The position numbers were made by a program, and so were the translations under genes. DNA of 64,000 bases from Mycolicibacterium hodleri (lineage in GTDB: Bacteria > Actinomycetota > Actinomycetes > Mycobacteriales > Mycobacteriaceae): assembly GCF_006439015.1 (NCBI RefSeq), contig NZ_RCZG01000009.1, positions 64,348-128,347 on the forward strand. Reading direction: 5' to 3'. Shown here in pieces: positions 44,449 to 52,223 of the stretch; the stretch's first letter is position 1; each line of letters begins with the position of its first letter. The notes beneath the pieces are model-generated. The model ran no database searches. It was not told where the DNA came from and saw only the letters and a list, made by a program, of their open reading frames with translations.

Positions 44449-44985
44449 ATGACCGATCTGTTGAACGGCATTCCACGGGTGGACCCGACGAGCAAGCCGA
44501 CGGTGATGAGACGCGAGGTTGCCCGCATCCTCACAACGACGACCGGTTCTGCCATCCATCGCATGTTCATCGCGCCGCTCGATACGCGGCTGATGCACCT
44601 TACCGGTGGACGCGTGCATCTCGCGAAGGGCACGATCCCGCTTGTGTTGCTGCGCACAACCGGGGCGAGGTCGGGAGTGGAGCGGGATGTGCCGCTGTCC
44701 TACTTCACAGATGGCGATGACGTCATTCTGGTCGCCTCGAACTACGGGCAGCCCAATCATCCAAGTTGGTACTACAACCTGCTAAAGCACCCAAAGTGCC
44801 AGTTATTCGCCGACGGTCGCAGCGACAGCGGCGGATGCTTTCTTGCCCGCTCGACCGACGGCGCAGACCATGATCGGTTGTTCGCACTTGTCGAGCGTTA
44901 CGCCTCCAACTTTACCTCGTATGCAGCGAACACTAACGGCATTCGGACCATTCCGGTTCTGCGCCTGACACCTGACCGTCGTTAG
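44449..44985 (+). CDS. Ddn-like F420-dependent nitroreductase/quinone reductase
   Basis: A 178-residue deazaflavin-dependent nitroreductase (DUF385/Ddn) family protein. Family marks are an N-terminal helix (GSAIHRMFIAPLDTRLMHLTGGR), the strand IPLVLLRTTGARSGVERDVPLSYF, then VILVASNYGQPNHPSWYYNLLKHPKCQLF. These proteins reduce quinones or nitro compounds with F420H2. The frame is continuous with the upstream 13E12 fragment, with no stop between them, so a fused 13E12-Ddn protein (43057-44985) could be made as well as the separate protein from ATG 44449. It contains a TTA codon (44799 region), rare in its neighbours. Confidence 0.85.
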   Translation: MTDLLNGIPRVDPTSKPTVMRREVARILTTTTGSAIHRMFIAPLDTRLMHLTGGRVHLAKGTIPLVLLRTTGARSGVERDVPLSYFTDGDDVILVASNYGQPNHPSWYYNLLKHPKCQLFADGRSDSGGCFLARSTDGADHDRLFALVERYASNFTSYAANTNGIRTIPVLRLTPDRR

Positions 44986-45037
44986 TCGCGCCCCCTCCAC
45001 CGTTGTCTTCGTTATCAACCCGGTTACTGAAGTGTTC

Positions 45038-45061
45038 TTCGCACAATCGCTACCATCACTT
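45038..45061 (+). repeat. Internal copy of the cassette-end/target sequence
   Basis: TTCGCACAATCGCTACC then ATCACTT. It matches 46041-46064 at 21 of 24 positions in direct orientation, exactly 1,003 bp upstream of it. Downstream it continues as HHFSTAF-coding sequence, a decayed form of the HHLLKAF codons at the true target. Confidence 0.7.
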
Positions 45062-45120
45062 TTCCACCGCCTTCAGGGTCGCCGCGTCGACGTCCGAAAG
45101 CTTGGACGCCATGCCGAATA

Positions 45121-45978
45121 TTGGTCCATGCTGTGCGCGTGGATCAGTACCGGCGCGGCGAGCTTGTCTTCGATGTCATCGACGCCGGTCCCGTCGACGG
45201 GCCGGTGGTCGTCCTCCTGCATGGATTTCCCCAGTTCAATACGAGCTGGGATGCCGTCATCGGACGACTGACCGCGCAGGGCTACCGATGCTTAGCACCT
45301 AATCAGCGCGGATACTCGCCCGGTGCACGACCGACGCGCCGCCGGGACTACCGATTGCATGAACTTGTCGAGGACGTTCGAGCACTGATCGACGCGACTG
45401 GCGCTGAACGTATCCACCTGGTGGGTCACGACTGGGGTGCCACAGTGGCTTGGGCGGCAGCAGCCGAACTCAGCGACCGCCTCGCCTCCCTAACCGCGAT
45501 GTCGGTGCCTCACATGGCCGCATTCTTAAAGGCGCTCGCAACAAGCAAACAAGCGGTTGCATCCTGGTATATCTACTTCTTCCAGCTGCCCTGGCTGCCG
45601 GAGCGGCTTCTTCTCGGACGACGTCGCACAGGCGCGGGACTGTCGAAGTTGCTGCGGTACTGGGGAATGACCGAGGCCGCCGATAGCAACGCGCAAGCGA
45701 TGGCCGCCCCAGGGATTTTTACTGCTGCACTCAACTGGTACCGCGCGGTTCCGTTAGTCAATTTGCGCGCTAGTCTGCGACAAGCCGCCGTCCCGACTAT
45801 GTATCTATGGACCGAAGGGGACGTCGGACTGCTCGGAAAGGGCGCGCGTGACTGTGGCCGACATGTAGCCGGCGAATACCGTTTCGAGGTACTGAAGGGT
45901 TCTCACTGGATCGTCGACGAACAACCAGATACCGTGGCCGACTTGCTGCTCGACTGGTTCGCCGCGCACCCGATCTGA
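45121..45978 (+). CDS. Alpha/beta-hydrolase, epoxide hydrolase-like
   Basis: A 285-residue alpha/beta-hydrolase of the epoxide hydrolase/haloalkane dehalogenase branch. Seen: oxyanion loop HGFPQFNTSWD near residue 34, DRRGYSPG-type loop (NQRGYSPGARP), nucleophile Asp104 in LVGHDWGATVAW, and the C-terminal histidine in GSHWIVDEQPD (about 267). The cap region has AALNWYRA, whose tyrosine could assist epoxide opening. The TTG at 45121 opens the frame, but GTG codons at 45133 and 45139 could serve; none has a clear ribosome site. It has three TTA leucine codons, which are rare in this chromosome, and comes with the Ddn-like gene as insert cargo. Confidence 0.85.
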   Translation: MVHAVRVDQYRRGELVFDVIDAGPVDGPVVVLLHGFPQFNTSWDAVIGRLTAQGYRCLAPNQRGYSPGARPTRRRDYRLHELVEDVRALIDATGAERIHLVGHDWGATVAWAAAAELSDRLASLTAMSVPHMAAFLKALATSKQAVASWYIYFFQLPWLPERLLLGRRRTGAGLSKLLRYWGMTEAADSNAQAMAAPGIFTAALNWYRAVPLVNLRASLRQAAVPTMYLWTEGDVGLLGKGARDCGRHVAGEYRFEVLKGSHWIVDEQPDTVADLLLDWFAAHPI

Positions 45979-46040
45979 CAAACGTGTGCGACGTGGACCT
46001 GGGCAGGCACCCTTAGTGCACCCGCTACATTCGAGGGTCT

Positions 46041-46064
46041 TTCACACATTCGCTGCCATCACTT
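46041..46064 (+). repeat. Right-end copy of the cassette-end/target sequence
   Basis: TTCACACATTCGCTGCC then ATCACTT. The last 8 bp belong to the 13E12 coding sequence (CATCACTT, HHL). Pairs with 45038-45061. Confidence 0.7.
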
Positions 46065-46371
46065 GCTGAAAGCGTTCTGGGGCGGACCGTCCGGGTGGCG
46101 GGATCGCCAACACCAAGACGGCACCATCGACTGGATCGCGCCCGACGGGCAGACATACCACACCACCCCAGGCGGCCGGCTGCTGTTCCCCGAACTCTGC
46201 GCACCCACCGCACCCGTCACCACCACCGGACCCGTACCCCCCGCCCACACCAGCGGACTGAGGATGCCACGGCGCACCACCACCCGCGCCGAGCACCGCG
46301 CCCGCCGCATCCACGACGAACGCGAACTCAAGAGCGCCGCAGCCGAACCCGAAGACGAGCCGCCGTTCTAG
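46057..46371 (+). pseudogene. REP13E12-family HNH endonuclease, 3' part of the split gene
   Basis: The last 104 codons and stop of the split gene. It starts with HHLLKAFWGGPSGWRDRQ, holding the final metal-binding histidine of the HNH motif, and goes on with the family tail DGTIDWIAPDGQTYHTTPGGRLLFPELC, then a basic/acidic end. Together with 43057-44394 it would give a normal 550-residue 13E12 protein. It has no start codon of its own beyond a TTG at 46063. Confidence 0.88.
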
Positions 46372-46426
46372 TGCTCTGACAAGTCCAGTGTGACCGCGCA
46401 GCAAATCACATCAGCGATCCAAGGGG

Positions 46427-48655
46427 CTAGTTTCGGCGCCACCAACGTCGGCGCGTGGTCCTGAATGGTCGCGCAGGCGCGGCACTTGGCTTTTCGGTCG
46501 CGAGATCGTCTGCTGCGGCCTCGGCTGACGCCTTGCCCTCGACGGCCGCTTCGTGAACCTCGGCGACATCGGCTCCCGCGGCGTGGACTTCCGCACCCTC
46601 GGCAGAGCCCAGCCCGCCTTCGGGAGTAGCGGTGGACTCCTCGACACGAGCTTCAGCCGCTTCGACTTCCTCACCCTCGACCGATCCCAGCCCGCCTTCG
46701 GGAGTAGCGGTGGACTCCTCGACAGGAGCTTCAGCCGCTTCGACTTCCTCACCCTCGACAGAGCCCGATTCACCCGCGGACTCCTCGCCCACCTCGGGCT
46801 CAGCCACGACGTCGTCTGCTGCGGCCTCGGCTGACGCCTTGCCGTCGACGGCCGCTTCGTGAACCTTGGCGACATCGGCTCCCGCGGCGTGGACTTCCTC
46901 ACCCTCGACCGATCCCAGCCCGCCTTCGGGAGTAGCGGTGGACTCCTCGACAGGAGCTTCAGCCGCTTCGACTTCCTCACCCTCGACAGAGCCCGATTCG
47001 CCCGCGGACTCCTCGCCCACCTCGGGCTCAGTCGCGACGTCGTCTGCTGCGGCCTCGGCTGACGCCTTGCCGTCGACGGCCGCTTCGTGAACCTCGGCGA
47101 CATCGGCTCCCGCGGCGTGGACTTCCTCACCCTCGACCGAGCCCAGCCCGCCTTCGGGAGTAGCGGTGGACTCCTCGACAGGAGCTTCAGCCGCTTCGAC
47201 TTCCTCACCCTCGACAGAGCCCGATTCACCCGCGGACTCCTCGCCCACCTCGGGCTCAGCCACGACGTCGTCTGCTGCGGCCTCGGCTGACGCCTTGCCG
47301 TCGACGGCCGCTTCGTGAACCTCGGCGACATCGGCTCCAGCGGCGTGGACTTCCTCACCCTCGACCGAGCCCAGCCCGCCTTCGGGAGTAGCGGTGGACT
47401 CCTCGGCCGCGTCGGGCTCCGTCACTTCGGGCTCGCCCGCCACGTCGGCCGCGACAGCATCTGCTTCCTCAGCTCCGTCGAGGGCTGCCACGTCGACCTC
47501 GGGCGCAGCCTCCTCAGCGGCGACTGCGTCGTCGCCCTCGACCGCTCCAAGAGCGGCCTTCGGCTCGTCGGCTTCCGCGCCTGCGGCCGCGCCGACGTCC
47601 TCGGACGGTGCCGTCTCCACCTGTTCGGTCAGGCCCTCCGACTCCGCGGCGGCCTCCGATTCCGTGCCGGTCGGCGTCTGTGCCGTGTCTTCGTCACCTG
47701 CCACCTTGGCGGCCGCGACCACGCCTGACGTCGCCGCCACTGCCACTAGCTCTTCACCCAGTTCATCGAACAGCGACTCGTCGGCGGCATTGCCGCGCAG
47801 CGTAGTCGGATCTTCCCGACCCTTCGGAGCGACCATGATGTAGATGACTGCACCGATGAACACGAACGTCGAGGTGAAGGTGTTGACCCGAATGCCCGCG
47901 ATGAGCGTGGCCGTGTCACTGCGCATCAACTCGACCCAGAACCGGCCGACGCAATAGCCCGCTACGTAGAGCGCGAACAAGCGACCGTGGCCCAGCTTGA
48001 AACGGCGATCGGCCCAGATCAGGACCGCGAAGATCAGCAGATTCCAGAGCAGTTCGTACAAAAACGTCGGATGGACGACCGCGTACACCTGGCCCGTCGA
48101 CACCCCGTCGAGCGAATGCGGGCTGACCACACCGGACGGGTCCAGTCGGTCGTAGATCGTCAGGCCCCAGGGCAGGTCTGTCACACGGCCGTAGAGTTCC
48201 TGGTTGAAGTAATTGCCCAGTCGGCCGATGGCCTGCGCCAAGACGATTCCAGGAGCGATCGCATCGCCAAAGGCGGGCAATGGGATTCCCCTGCGACGGC
48301 AGGCGATCCAAGCGCCCACGCCGCCGAGCGCCACAGCGCCCCAGATGCCGAGGCCGCCGTCCCAGATACGCAGCGCCGCAGCGAAACCCGCGCCATCCGC
48401 ACCGAAGTACTTCTGCCAGTCGGTCATCACGTGGTAGAGCCGGCCGCCGATCAGGCCGAACGGCACCGCCCACAGCGCAACGTCGTAGATGACCCCGCGC
48501 TCGCCTCCGCGTGCCTCCCACCGACGGTCTCCGATCACCAACGCGGCGACGATGCCTGCGATGATGCACAGTGCGTACGCCCGGATGGGAACGAACCCGA
48601 GGTGCCACACCCCCTGCGACGGACTCGGAATGAAGGCCAGAACCGTTGTCGTCAC
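46427..48655 (-). CDS. lgt: Prolipoprotein diacylglyceryl transferase with long repetitive tail
   Basis: Lgt moves a diacylglyceryl group from phosphatidylglycerol to the lipobox cysteine of prolipoproteins. Residues 1 to about 290 are the seven-helix enzyme, with the Lgt signature GRLGNYFNQELYG and the catalytic HPTFLYE loop. Residues about 290-742 are a hydrophilic, very acidic Ala/Glu tail made largely of 76-residue tandem repeats, ending in a basic TTRRRWWRRN. M. tuberculosis Lgt also has a C-terminal tail but a shorter one (468 residues in all). The GTG start overlaps the trpA stop, so it is co-translated with the trp genes. Confidence 0.95.
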   Translation of the reverse strand: MTTTVLAFIPSPSQGVWHLGFVPIRAYALCIIAGIVAALVIGDRRWEARGGERGVIYDVALWAVPFGLIGGRLYHVMTDWQKYFGADGAGFAAALRIWDGGLGIWGAVALGGVGAWIACRRRGIPLPAFGDAIAPGIVLAQAIGRLGNYFNQELYGRVTDLPWGLTIYDRLDPSGVVSPHSLDGVSTGQVYAVVHPTFLYELLWNLLIFAVLIWADRRFKLGHGRLFALYVAGYCVGRFWVELMRSDTATLIAGIRVNTFTSTFVFIGAVIYIMVAPKGREDPTTLRGNAADESLFDELGEELVAVAATSGVVAAAKVAGDEDTAQTPTGTESEAAAESEGLTEQVETAPSEDVGAAAGAEADEPKAALGAVEGDDAVAAEEAAPEVDVAALDGAEEADAVAADVAGEPEVTEPDAAEESTATPEGGLGSVEGEEVHAAGADVAEVHEAAVDGKASAEAAADDVVAEPEVGEESAGESGSVEGEEVEAAEAPVEESTATPEGGLGSVEGEEVHAAGADVAEVHEAAVDGKASAEAAADDVATEPEVGEESAGESGSVEGEEVEAAEAPVEESTATPEGGLGSVEGEEVHAAGADVAKVHEAAVDGKASAEAAADDVVAEPEVGEESAGESGSVEGEEVEAAEAPVEESTATPEGGLGSVEGEEVEAAEARVEESTATPEGGLGSAEGAEVHAAGADVAEVHEAAVEGKASAEAAADDLATEKPSAAPARPFRTTRRRWWRRN
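46549..47404 (-). repeat. 228-bp tandem repeats in the lgt tail
   Basis: The marker CGGGAGTAGCGGTGGACTCC recurs at 46621, 46699, 46927, 47155 and 47383, giving three full 228-bp steps and one short 78-bp step. The coded unit is 76 residues (VEESTATPEGGLGSVEGEEV... to ...VEAAEAP). Copies differ by only a few substitutions, such as VAEVHE/VAKVHE and DDVVAEPE/DDVATEPE, so the array is young or homogenised. Confidence 0.95.
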
Positions 48656-49446
48656 GCTGAAATCCTCTGTCGCACGCCCTCGGCGAGCTCTTCGGTCAAT
48701 GCTCTCAATGCGGACAATCCATCACCCAGTGCCGTGACCAGCGCCGACCCGACAATCACGCCATCGGCGTAGGAGCCGATTTGTGCGGCTTGCTCGCGCG
48801 ACCGAACGCCCAGGCCGACTCCGACCGGGATGTCCGACACTTCGCGGACGCGTCGCACCAACTCCGGCGCCAGGTCCGAGACCGCGTCGCGAGCCCCGGT
48901 GACACCCATCGTCGAAGCGGCGTAGACGAATCCGCGCGAGGCGTCCACGGTCGCGGCCAGCCTTTCATGCGTCGACGACGGCGCGACCAGGAAGATCCTG
49001 TCCAAGCCGTGTTCATCGGAGCTCTGAATCCACTCATCTGCCTCGTCTGGAATCAGGTCCGGCGTGATCAGGCCAAGGCCACCGGCCGACGCGAGGTCGC
49101 GCGCGAACGCATCGACCCCCCAACGCAGCACGGGGTTCCAATAGGTCATCACGACGGCACGTCCACCGACATTGCTGATCGCCTCCACGGCGGACAGCGC
49201 ATCTCGTACGCGAACACCACCGCGCAAAGCCACCTCGGTCGCCGCGGCGATGGTGGGGCCGTCCATCCCTGGATCGGAATAAGCAACACCGACTTCGATG
49301 ATGTCGCAACCGGATTCGACCAAGGTCGTCATCGCCGAGATCGACGTCGCGACGTCGGGGAAGCCGGTGGGAAGGTAGCCGATGAGAGCTGATCGATCTT
49401 CCGCGCGGCACGCTGCAAAGACACTCGACAACCCGCTGGTCGTCAC
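48652..49446 (-). CDS. trpA: Tryptophan synthase alpha subunit
   Basis: TrpA cleaves indole-3-glycerol phosphate to indole and glyceraldehyde 3-phosphate; the indole passes to TrpB. A 264-residue TIM barrel with the catalytic glutamate and aspartate in ESGCDIIEVGVAYSDPGMDGP and the phosphate-binding GVGLGVRS and DGVIVGSALV. The usual VPYSDP is VAYSDP here, a small change beside the active Asp. The GTG at 49446 overlaps the trpB stop (GTGA). Confidence 0.97.
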   Translation of the reverse strand: MTTSGLSSVFAACRAEDRSALIGYLPTGFPDVATSISAMTTLVESGCDIIEVGVAYSDPGMDGPTIAAATEVALRGGVRVRDALSAVEAISNVGGRAVVMTYWNPVLRWGVDAFARDLASAGGLGLITPDLIPDEADEWIQSSDEHGLDRIFLVAPSSTHERLAATVDASRGFVYAASTMGVTGARDAVSDLAPELVRRVREVSDIPVGVGLGVRSREQAAQIGSYADGVIVGSALVTALGDGLSALRALTEELAEGVRQRISA

Positions 49447-50711
49447 TGGGGCGTCCCCTCGTCGTCGAATAGGCCGAACCACTTGGCGGCGGTCTCCACG
49501 TCCTTGTCGCCACGACCTGACAGATTGATGACGATGATCGAGCCGGGACCTAGCTCGCTGCCGAGCTTGAGGGAGCCCGCCACTGCGTGCGCCGACTCGA
49601 TGGCGGGGATGATGCCCTCCATCCGGGACAACAACGAGAACGCATCCATCGCCTCGGTGTCAGTGATGGGACGGTATTGGGCGCGGCCCCGATCGTTGAG
49701 GAAGGCATGCTCGGGTCCAACACCGGGATAGTCGAGACCCGCTGAGATCGAATGCGATTCGACGGTTTGACCGTCTTCGTCCTGCAGCAGGTAGGAGAAG
49801 GAGCCTTGGAATGCACCGGGCGAACCACCTGCGAACGTAGCGGCGTGCCTGCCGGTCTCGACGCCATCGCCGGCGGCTTCGTAGGCGACCAACCGAACGC
49901 CAGGGTCATCGATGAAGGCGTGGAACATGCCGATCGCGTTCGATCCCCCACCGATACACGCTGTGACGGCGTCGGGCAGACGACCCACCTGATCTTGTAT
50001 CTGTACCCGCGTCTCCATCCCGATGACCCGCTGGAAGTCACGGACCATGGTCGGGAACGGGTGCGGTCCAGCGGCGGTGCCGAAGCAGTAATAGGTGTCG
50101 TCGGCGTTGGCGACCCAGTCTCGGAAAGTCTCGTTGATCGCGTCCTTCAACGTCTTGGAACCGGATTCGACGGACACCACCTCGGCGCCCAGGAGGCGCA
50201 TCCTGGCGACGTTCAGCGCTTGGCGGGCGGTATCGACGGCGCCCATGTAGATCACGCACGTCAGACCCAGCAGAGCGCACGCGGTAGCCGTGGCGACGCC
50301 GTGCTGGCCGGCCCCCGTTTCGGCGATGATGCGGGTCTTGCCCATCTGCTTGGCAAGGAGCGCTTGACCCAGCACGTTGTTGATCTTGTGAGAGCCGGTG
50401 TGGTTGAGGTCTTCTCGCTTCAGGAAGATGCGTGCGCCACCGGCGTACTCGCTGAGCCGCTCTGCTTCGTACAGGGGGGAGGGACGGCCGGTGTAGTGCC
50501 TCTGGAGACGGTCGAGCTCGTCGAGGAAGGTCTGGTCCGTCCGCGCCTTCTCATAGGCGGCAGTGACGTCTTCGATGACGGCCATGAGTGCTTCGGGGAC
50601 GAGCCGTCCACCATAGGCGCCGAAATGACCCTTGACGTCGGGGTCGTGCACGGTCGGTTCGGCAACGGCTGCGCTGGACCGCGGCAGCTCTGGGCCTACG
50701 TAATCGCGCAC
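49443..50711 (-). CDS. trpB: Tryptophan synthase beta subunit
   Basis: TrpB joins indole and serine using pyridoxal phosphate. A 422-residue protein with the PLP lysine in LNHTGSHKINNVLGQ, AETGAGQHGVATATAC, the phosphate-binding GGGSNAIG and SLLSRMEGIIPAIESAHA. The start is taken at GTG 50711, 4 bp after the trpC stop. The frame is open upstream through trpC, but only the sequence from here is TrpB-like. Confidence 0.97.
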   Translation of the reverse strand: MRDYVGPELPRSSAAVAEPTVHDPDVKGHFGAYGGRLVPEALMAVIEDVTAAYEKARTDQTFLDELDRLQRHYTGRPSPLYEAERLSEYAGGARIFLKREDLNHTGSHKINNVLGQALLAKQMGKTRIIAETGAGQHGVATATACALLGLTCVIYMGAVDTARQALNVARMRLLGAEVVSVESGSKTLKDAINETFRDWVANADDTYYCFGTAAGPHPFPTMVRDFQRVIGMETRVQIQDQVGRLPDAVTACIGGGSNAIGMFHAFIDDPGVRLVAYEAAGDGVETGRHAATFAGGSPGAFQGSFSYLLQDEDGQTVESHSISAGLDYPGVGPEHAFLNDRGRAQYRPITDTEAMDAFSLLSRMEGIIPAIESAHAVAGSLKLGSELGPGSIIVINLSGRGDKDVETAAKWFGLFDDEGTPQ

Positions 50712-50715
50712 TATC

Positions 50716-51534
50716 TCAGCGCGAGGGTTTCGGGCAGGACGGATGCGTGCCTGCGGTGACGAGATCGGCGACGGCGCTGCGCGGATCACCACTGGTGACC
50801 AGGCCCTCGCCAACGAGAACGGCATCGGCGCCCGCACCCGCATAGGCAAGCAGATCCGCCGTACCCCGTACCCCGGATTCTGCGATCCGGATGACGTTGG
50901 ACGGCAGGCCGGGGGCGATGCGCGCGAAGCAGTCCCGATCGACCTCAAGCGTCTTGAGATCGCGTGCGTTGACGCCGATTACGCGGGCACCGGCCTGCAG
51001 TGCGCGGTCGGCCTCCTCCTCGGTGTGTACCTCGACGAGCGCGGTCATGCCAAGCGATTCCGTGCGGTCGATCATCGACACGAGCGCCGACTGCTCCAAT
51101 GCTGCGACGATCAGGAGCAGCATGTCGGCGCCGTGGGCGCGGGCCTCGTGAATCTGATACGGACCAACGATGAAGTCCTTGCGCAGGACGGGAATCGTCA
51201 CCGCGGCCCGGACGGCGTCGAGATCGTCGAGCGAACCGTTGAACCTACGCTCCTCGGTGAGGACGCTGATGACCCTGGCTCCGCCATCCTGGTATGCGCG
51301 TGCCAGCTTGGCCGGGTCTGAGATGGTGGCGAGCTCGCCGCGCGACGGGCTCGCACGCTTGACCTCCGCGATGACGCCGATGCCGTCTGTACGCAGCGCC
51401 GCGAGGACGTCCAGCGAAGCCCGCGCGTCCTTGGCCTTCTGCTTGATGTCGGTGAAGCTGACGAGGGCCTCGCGAGAGGCTACGTCGACCCGAACTCCCT
51501 CGATGATGGAGTCGAGCACGGTCCCCGAACTCAT
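50716..51534 (-). CDS. trpC: Indole-3-glycerol phosphate synthase
   Basis: TrpC closes the indole ring from carboxyphenylamino-deoxyribulose phosphate. A 272-residue TIM barrel with the catalytic lysine block IAEVKRASPSRG, VLRKDFIVGPYQIHEARAHGADMLLLIVAAL, and AESGVRGTADLLAYAGAGADAVLVGEGLV. The ATG has a GGGGAG ribosome site. The gene product needs CdRP made by TrpD and TrpF; neither gene is in this cluster. Confidence 0.97.
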   Translation of the reverse strand: MSSGTVLDSIIEGVRVDVASREALVSFTDIKQKAKDARASLDVLAALRTDGIGVIAEVKRASPSRGELATISDPAKLARAYQDGGARVISVLTEERRFNGSLDDLDAVRAAVTIPVLRKDFIVGPYQIHEARAHGADMLLLIVAALEQSALVSMIDRTESLGMTALVEVHTEEEADRALQAGARVIGVNARDLKTLEVDRDCFARIAPGLPSNVIRIAESGVRGTADLLAYAGAGADAVLVGEGLVTSGDPRSAVADLVTAGTHPSCPKPSR

Positions 51535-51617
51535 CAGCCGTCGCTCCCCTTCGTGCCCTCTTGAAGTCCCCATATGATCTCTGCAACGAAGGGTAGTCGC
51601 CAGCGCCACACGGGCTG

Positions 51618-52223
51618 TCACCGCCCCTCGTTGTCCGAAGTCGTCGGGTCGCGGCCCTCGTCGAGGGCATCCCAGATCATTCGCTCGGACATTCCTTCGT
51701 CGGCGCCTTCCTTCAGCGCCGCCTCGCGCTTCGCCGCCGGCGCCAGGTACTTGCCAGCGGTCTTGGCATTCGTCTTCGTCGTCGCGGCCGACCGCACCAG
51801 CAGCACGGCGCCGGCCAGCGCGCAGACCGCGGCCATCAGTGTCAGCACGGCACCCCCGTGATGTCGCTGGGTGCCGCCGCTTAGCGCGGTCACCGGGATC
51901 TGCGCCAGGGCCGCCGCGCGTACTGCGACGTCTCGGGTAACCCAAAGGCCGATCCCCATGTAGCCCATGCCGACAGTCGCGACCGCGACGAGCCCGCCGA
52001 CGAGTCGAAGCACCCATCCGCGCACGGCCAGGGCGGCCACGGCGGCGGCGAGAGCGACCAGGGCTAGTGGCACCAGGGCAGTCGACCAGGCTGCGCCGTT
52101 CAGCGTCGTCGACTTCGGCTGACCGAGGCCGTCGAATGAGGTGACGTCGACCCAGGGCATCCGCGAAGCCACCCAGAGTGCCAACGCCGACAGGATCAGC
52201 AGCAGTTGCGCGATTCGGGTCAT
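51618..52223 (-). CDS. Trp biosynthesis-associated membrane protein (TIGR02234 family, Rv1610-like)
   Basis: A 201-residue protein with four predicted helices (about residues 5-22, 45-68, 72-96 and 123-145) and an acidic cytosolic tail. Family members occur between trpE and trpC in actinobacteria and have no proven function. Its start overlaps the trpE stop by 4 bp, and 83 bp separate it from trpC. A membrane partner in tryptophan or indole handling is possible but unproven. Confidence 0.88.
   Translation of the reverse strand: MTRIAQLLLILSALALWVASRMPWVDVTSFDGLGQPKSTTLNGAAWSTALVPLALVALAAAVAALAVRGWVLRLVGGLVAVATVGMGYMGIGLWVTRDVAVRAAALAQIPVTALSGGTQRHHGGAVLTLMAAVCALAGAVLLVRSAATTKTNAKTAGKYLAPAAKREAALKEGADEGMSERMIWDALDEGRDPTTSDNEGR

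Larger units (their letters stand above)
44395..46056 (+). mobile_element. Two-gene insertion splitting the 13E12 HNH gene
   Basis: A 1,662-bp segment (554 x 3). Removing it joins CGA at 44392-44394 to CAT at 46057-46059, giving TLCRR-HHLLKAFWGGPSGW in frame. It carries a Ddn-like gene and an epoxide-hydrolase-like gene, both on the + strand, and no integrase or transposase. Only a 2-bp match (CA) is shared at the two edges, so there is no long target duplication. Similar 24-bp sites end each gene unit (45038-45061 and 46041-46064), dividing the insert into parts of 659 and 1,003 bp. In M. tuberculosis the REP13E12 repeat is the known target of the phiRv1 prophage. Confidence 0.7.

Noticed and set aside
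44395..46064. Integron attI/attC interpretation of the insert
   Set aside because: No integrase gene and no clear R'' L'' / L' R' inverted attC structure could be seen; only the repeated 24-bp sites support a cassette model, so it is kept as a hypothesis.
44385..46065. Target-site duplication of a classical IS element
   Set aside because: Only CA is shared at both edges and there are no terminal inverted repeats or transposase.
46549..47404. CRISPR-like array
   Set aside because: The repeat period is 228 bp, repeats are contiguous with no unique spacers, and the frame codes in lgt.
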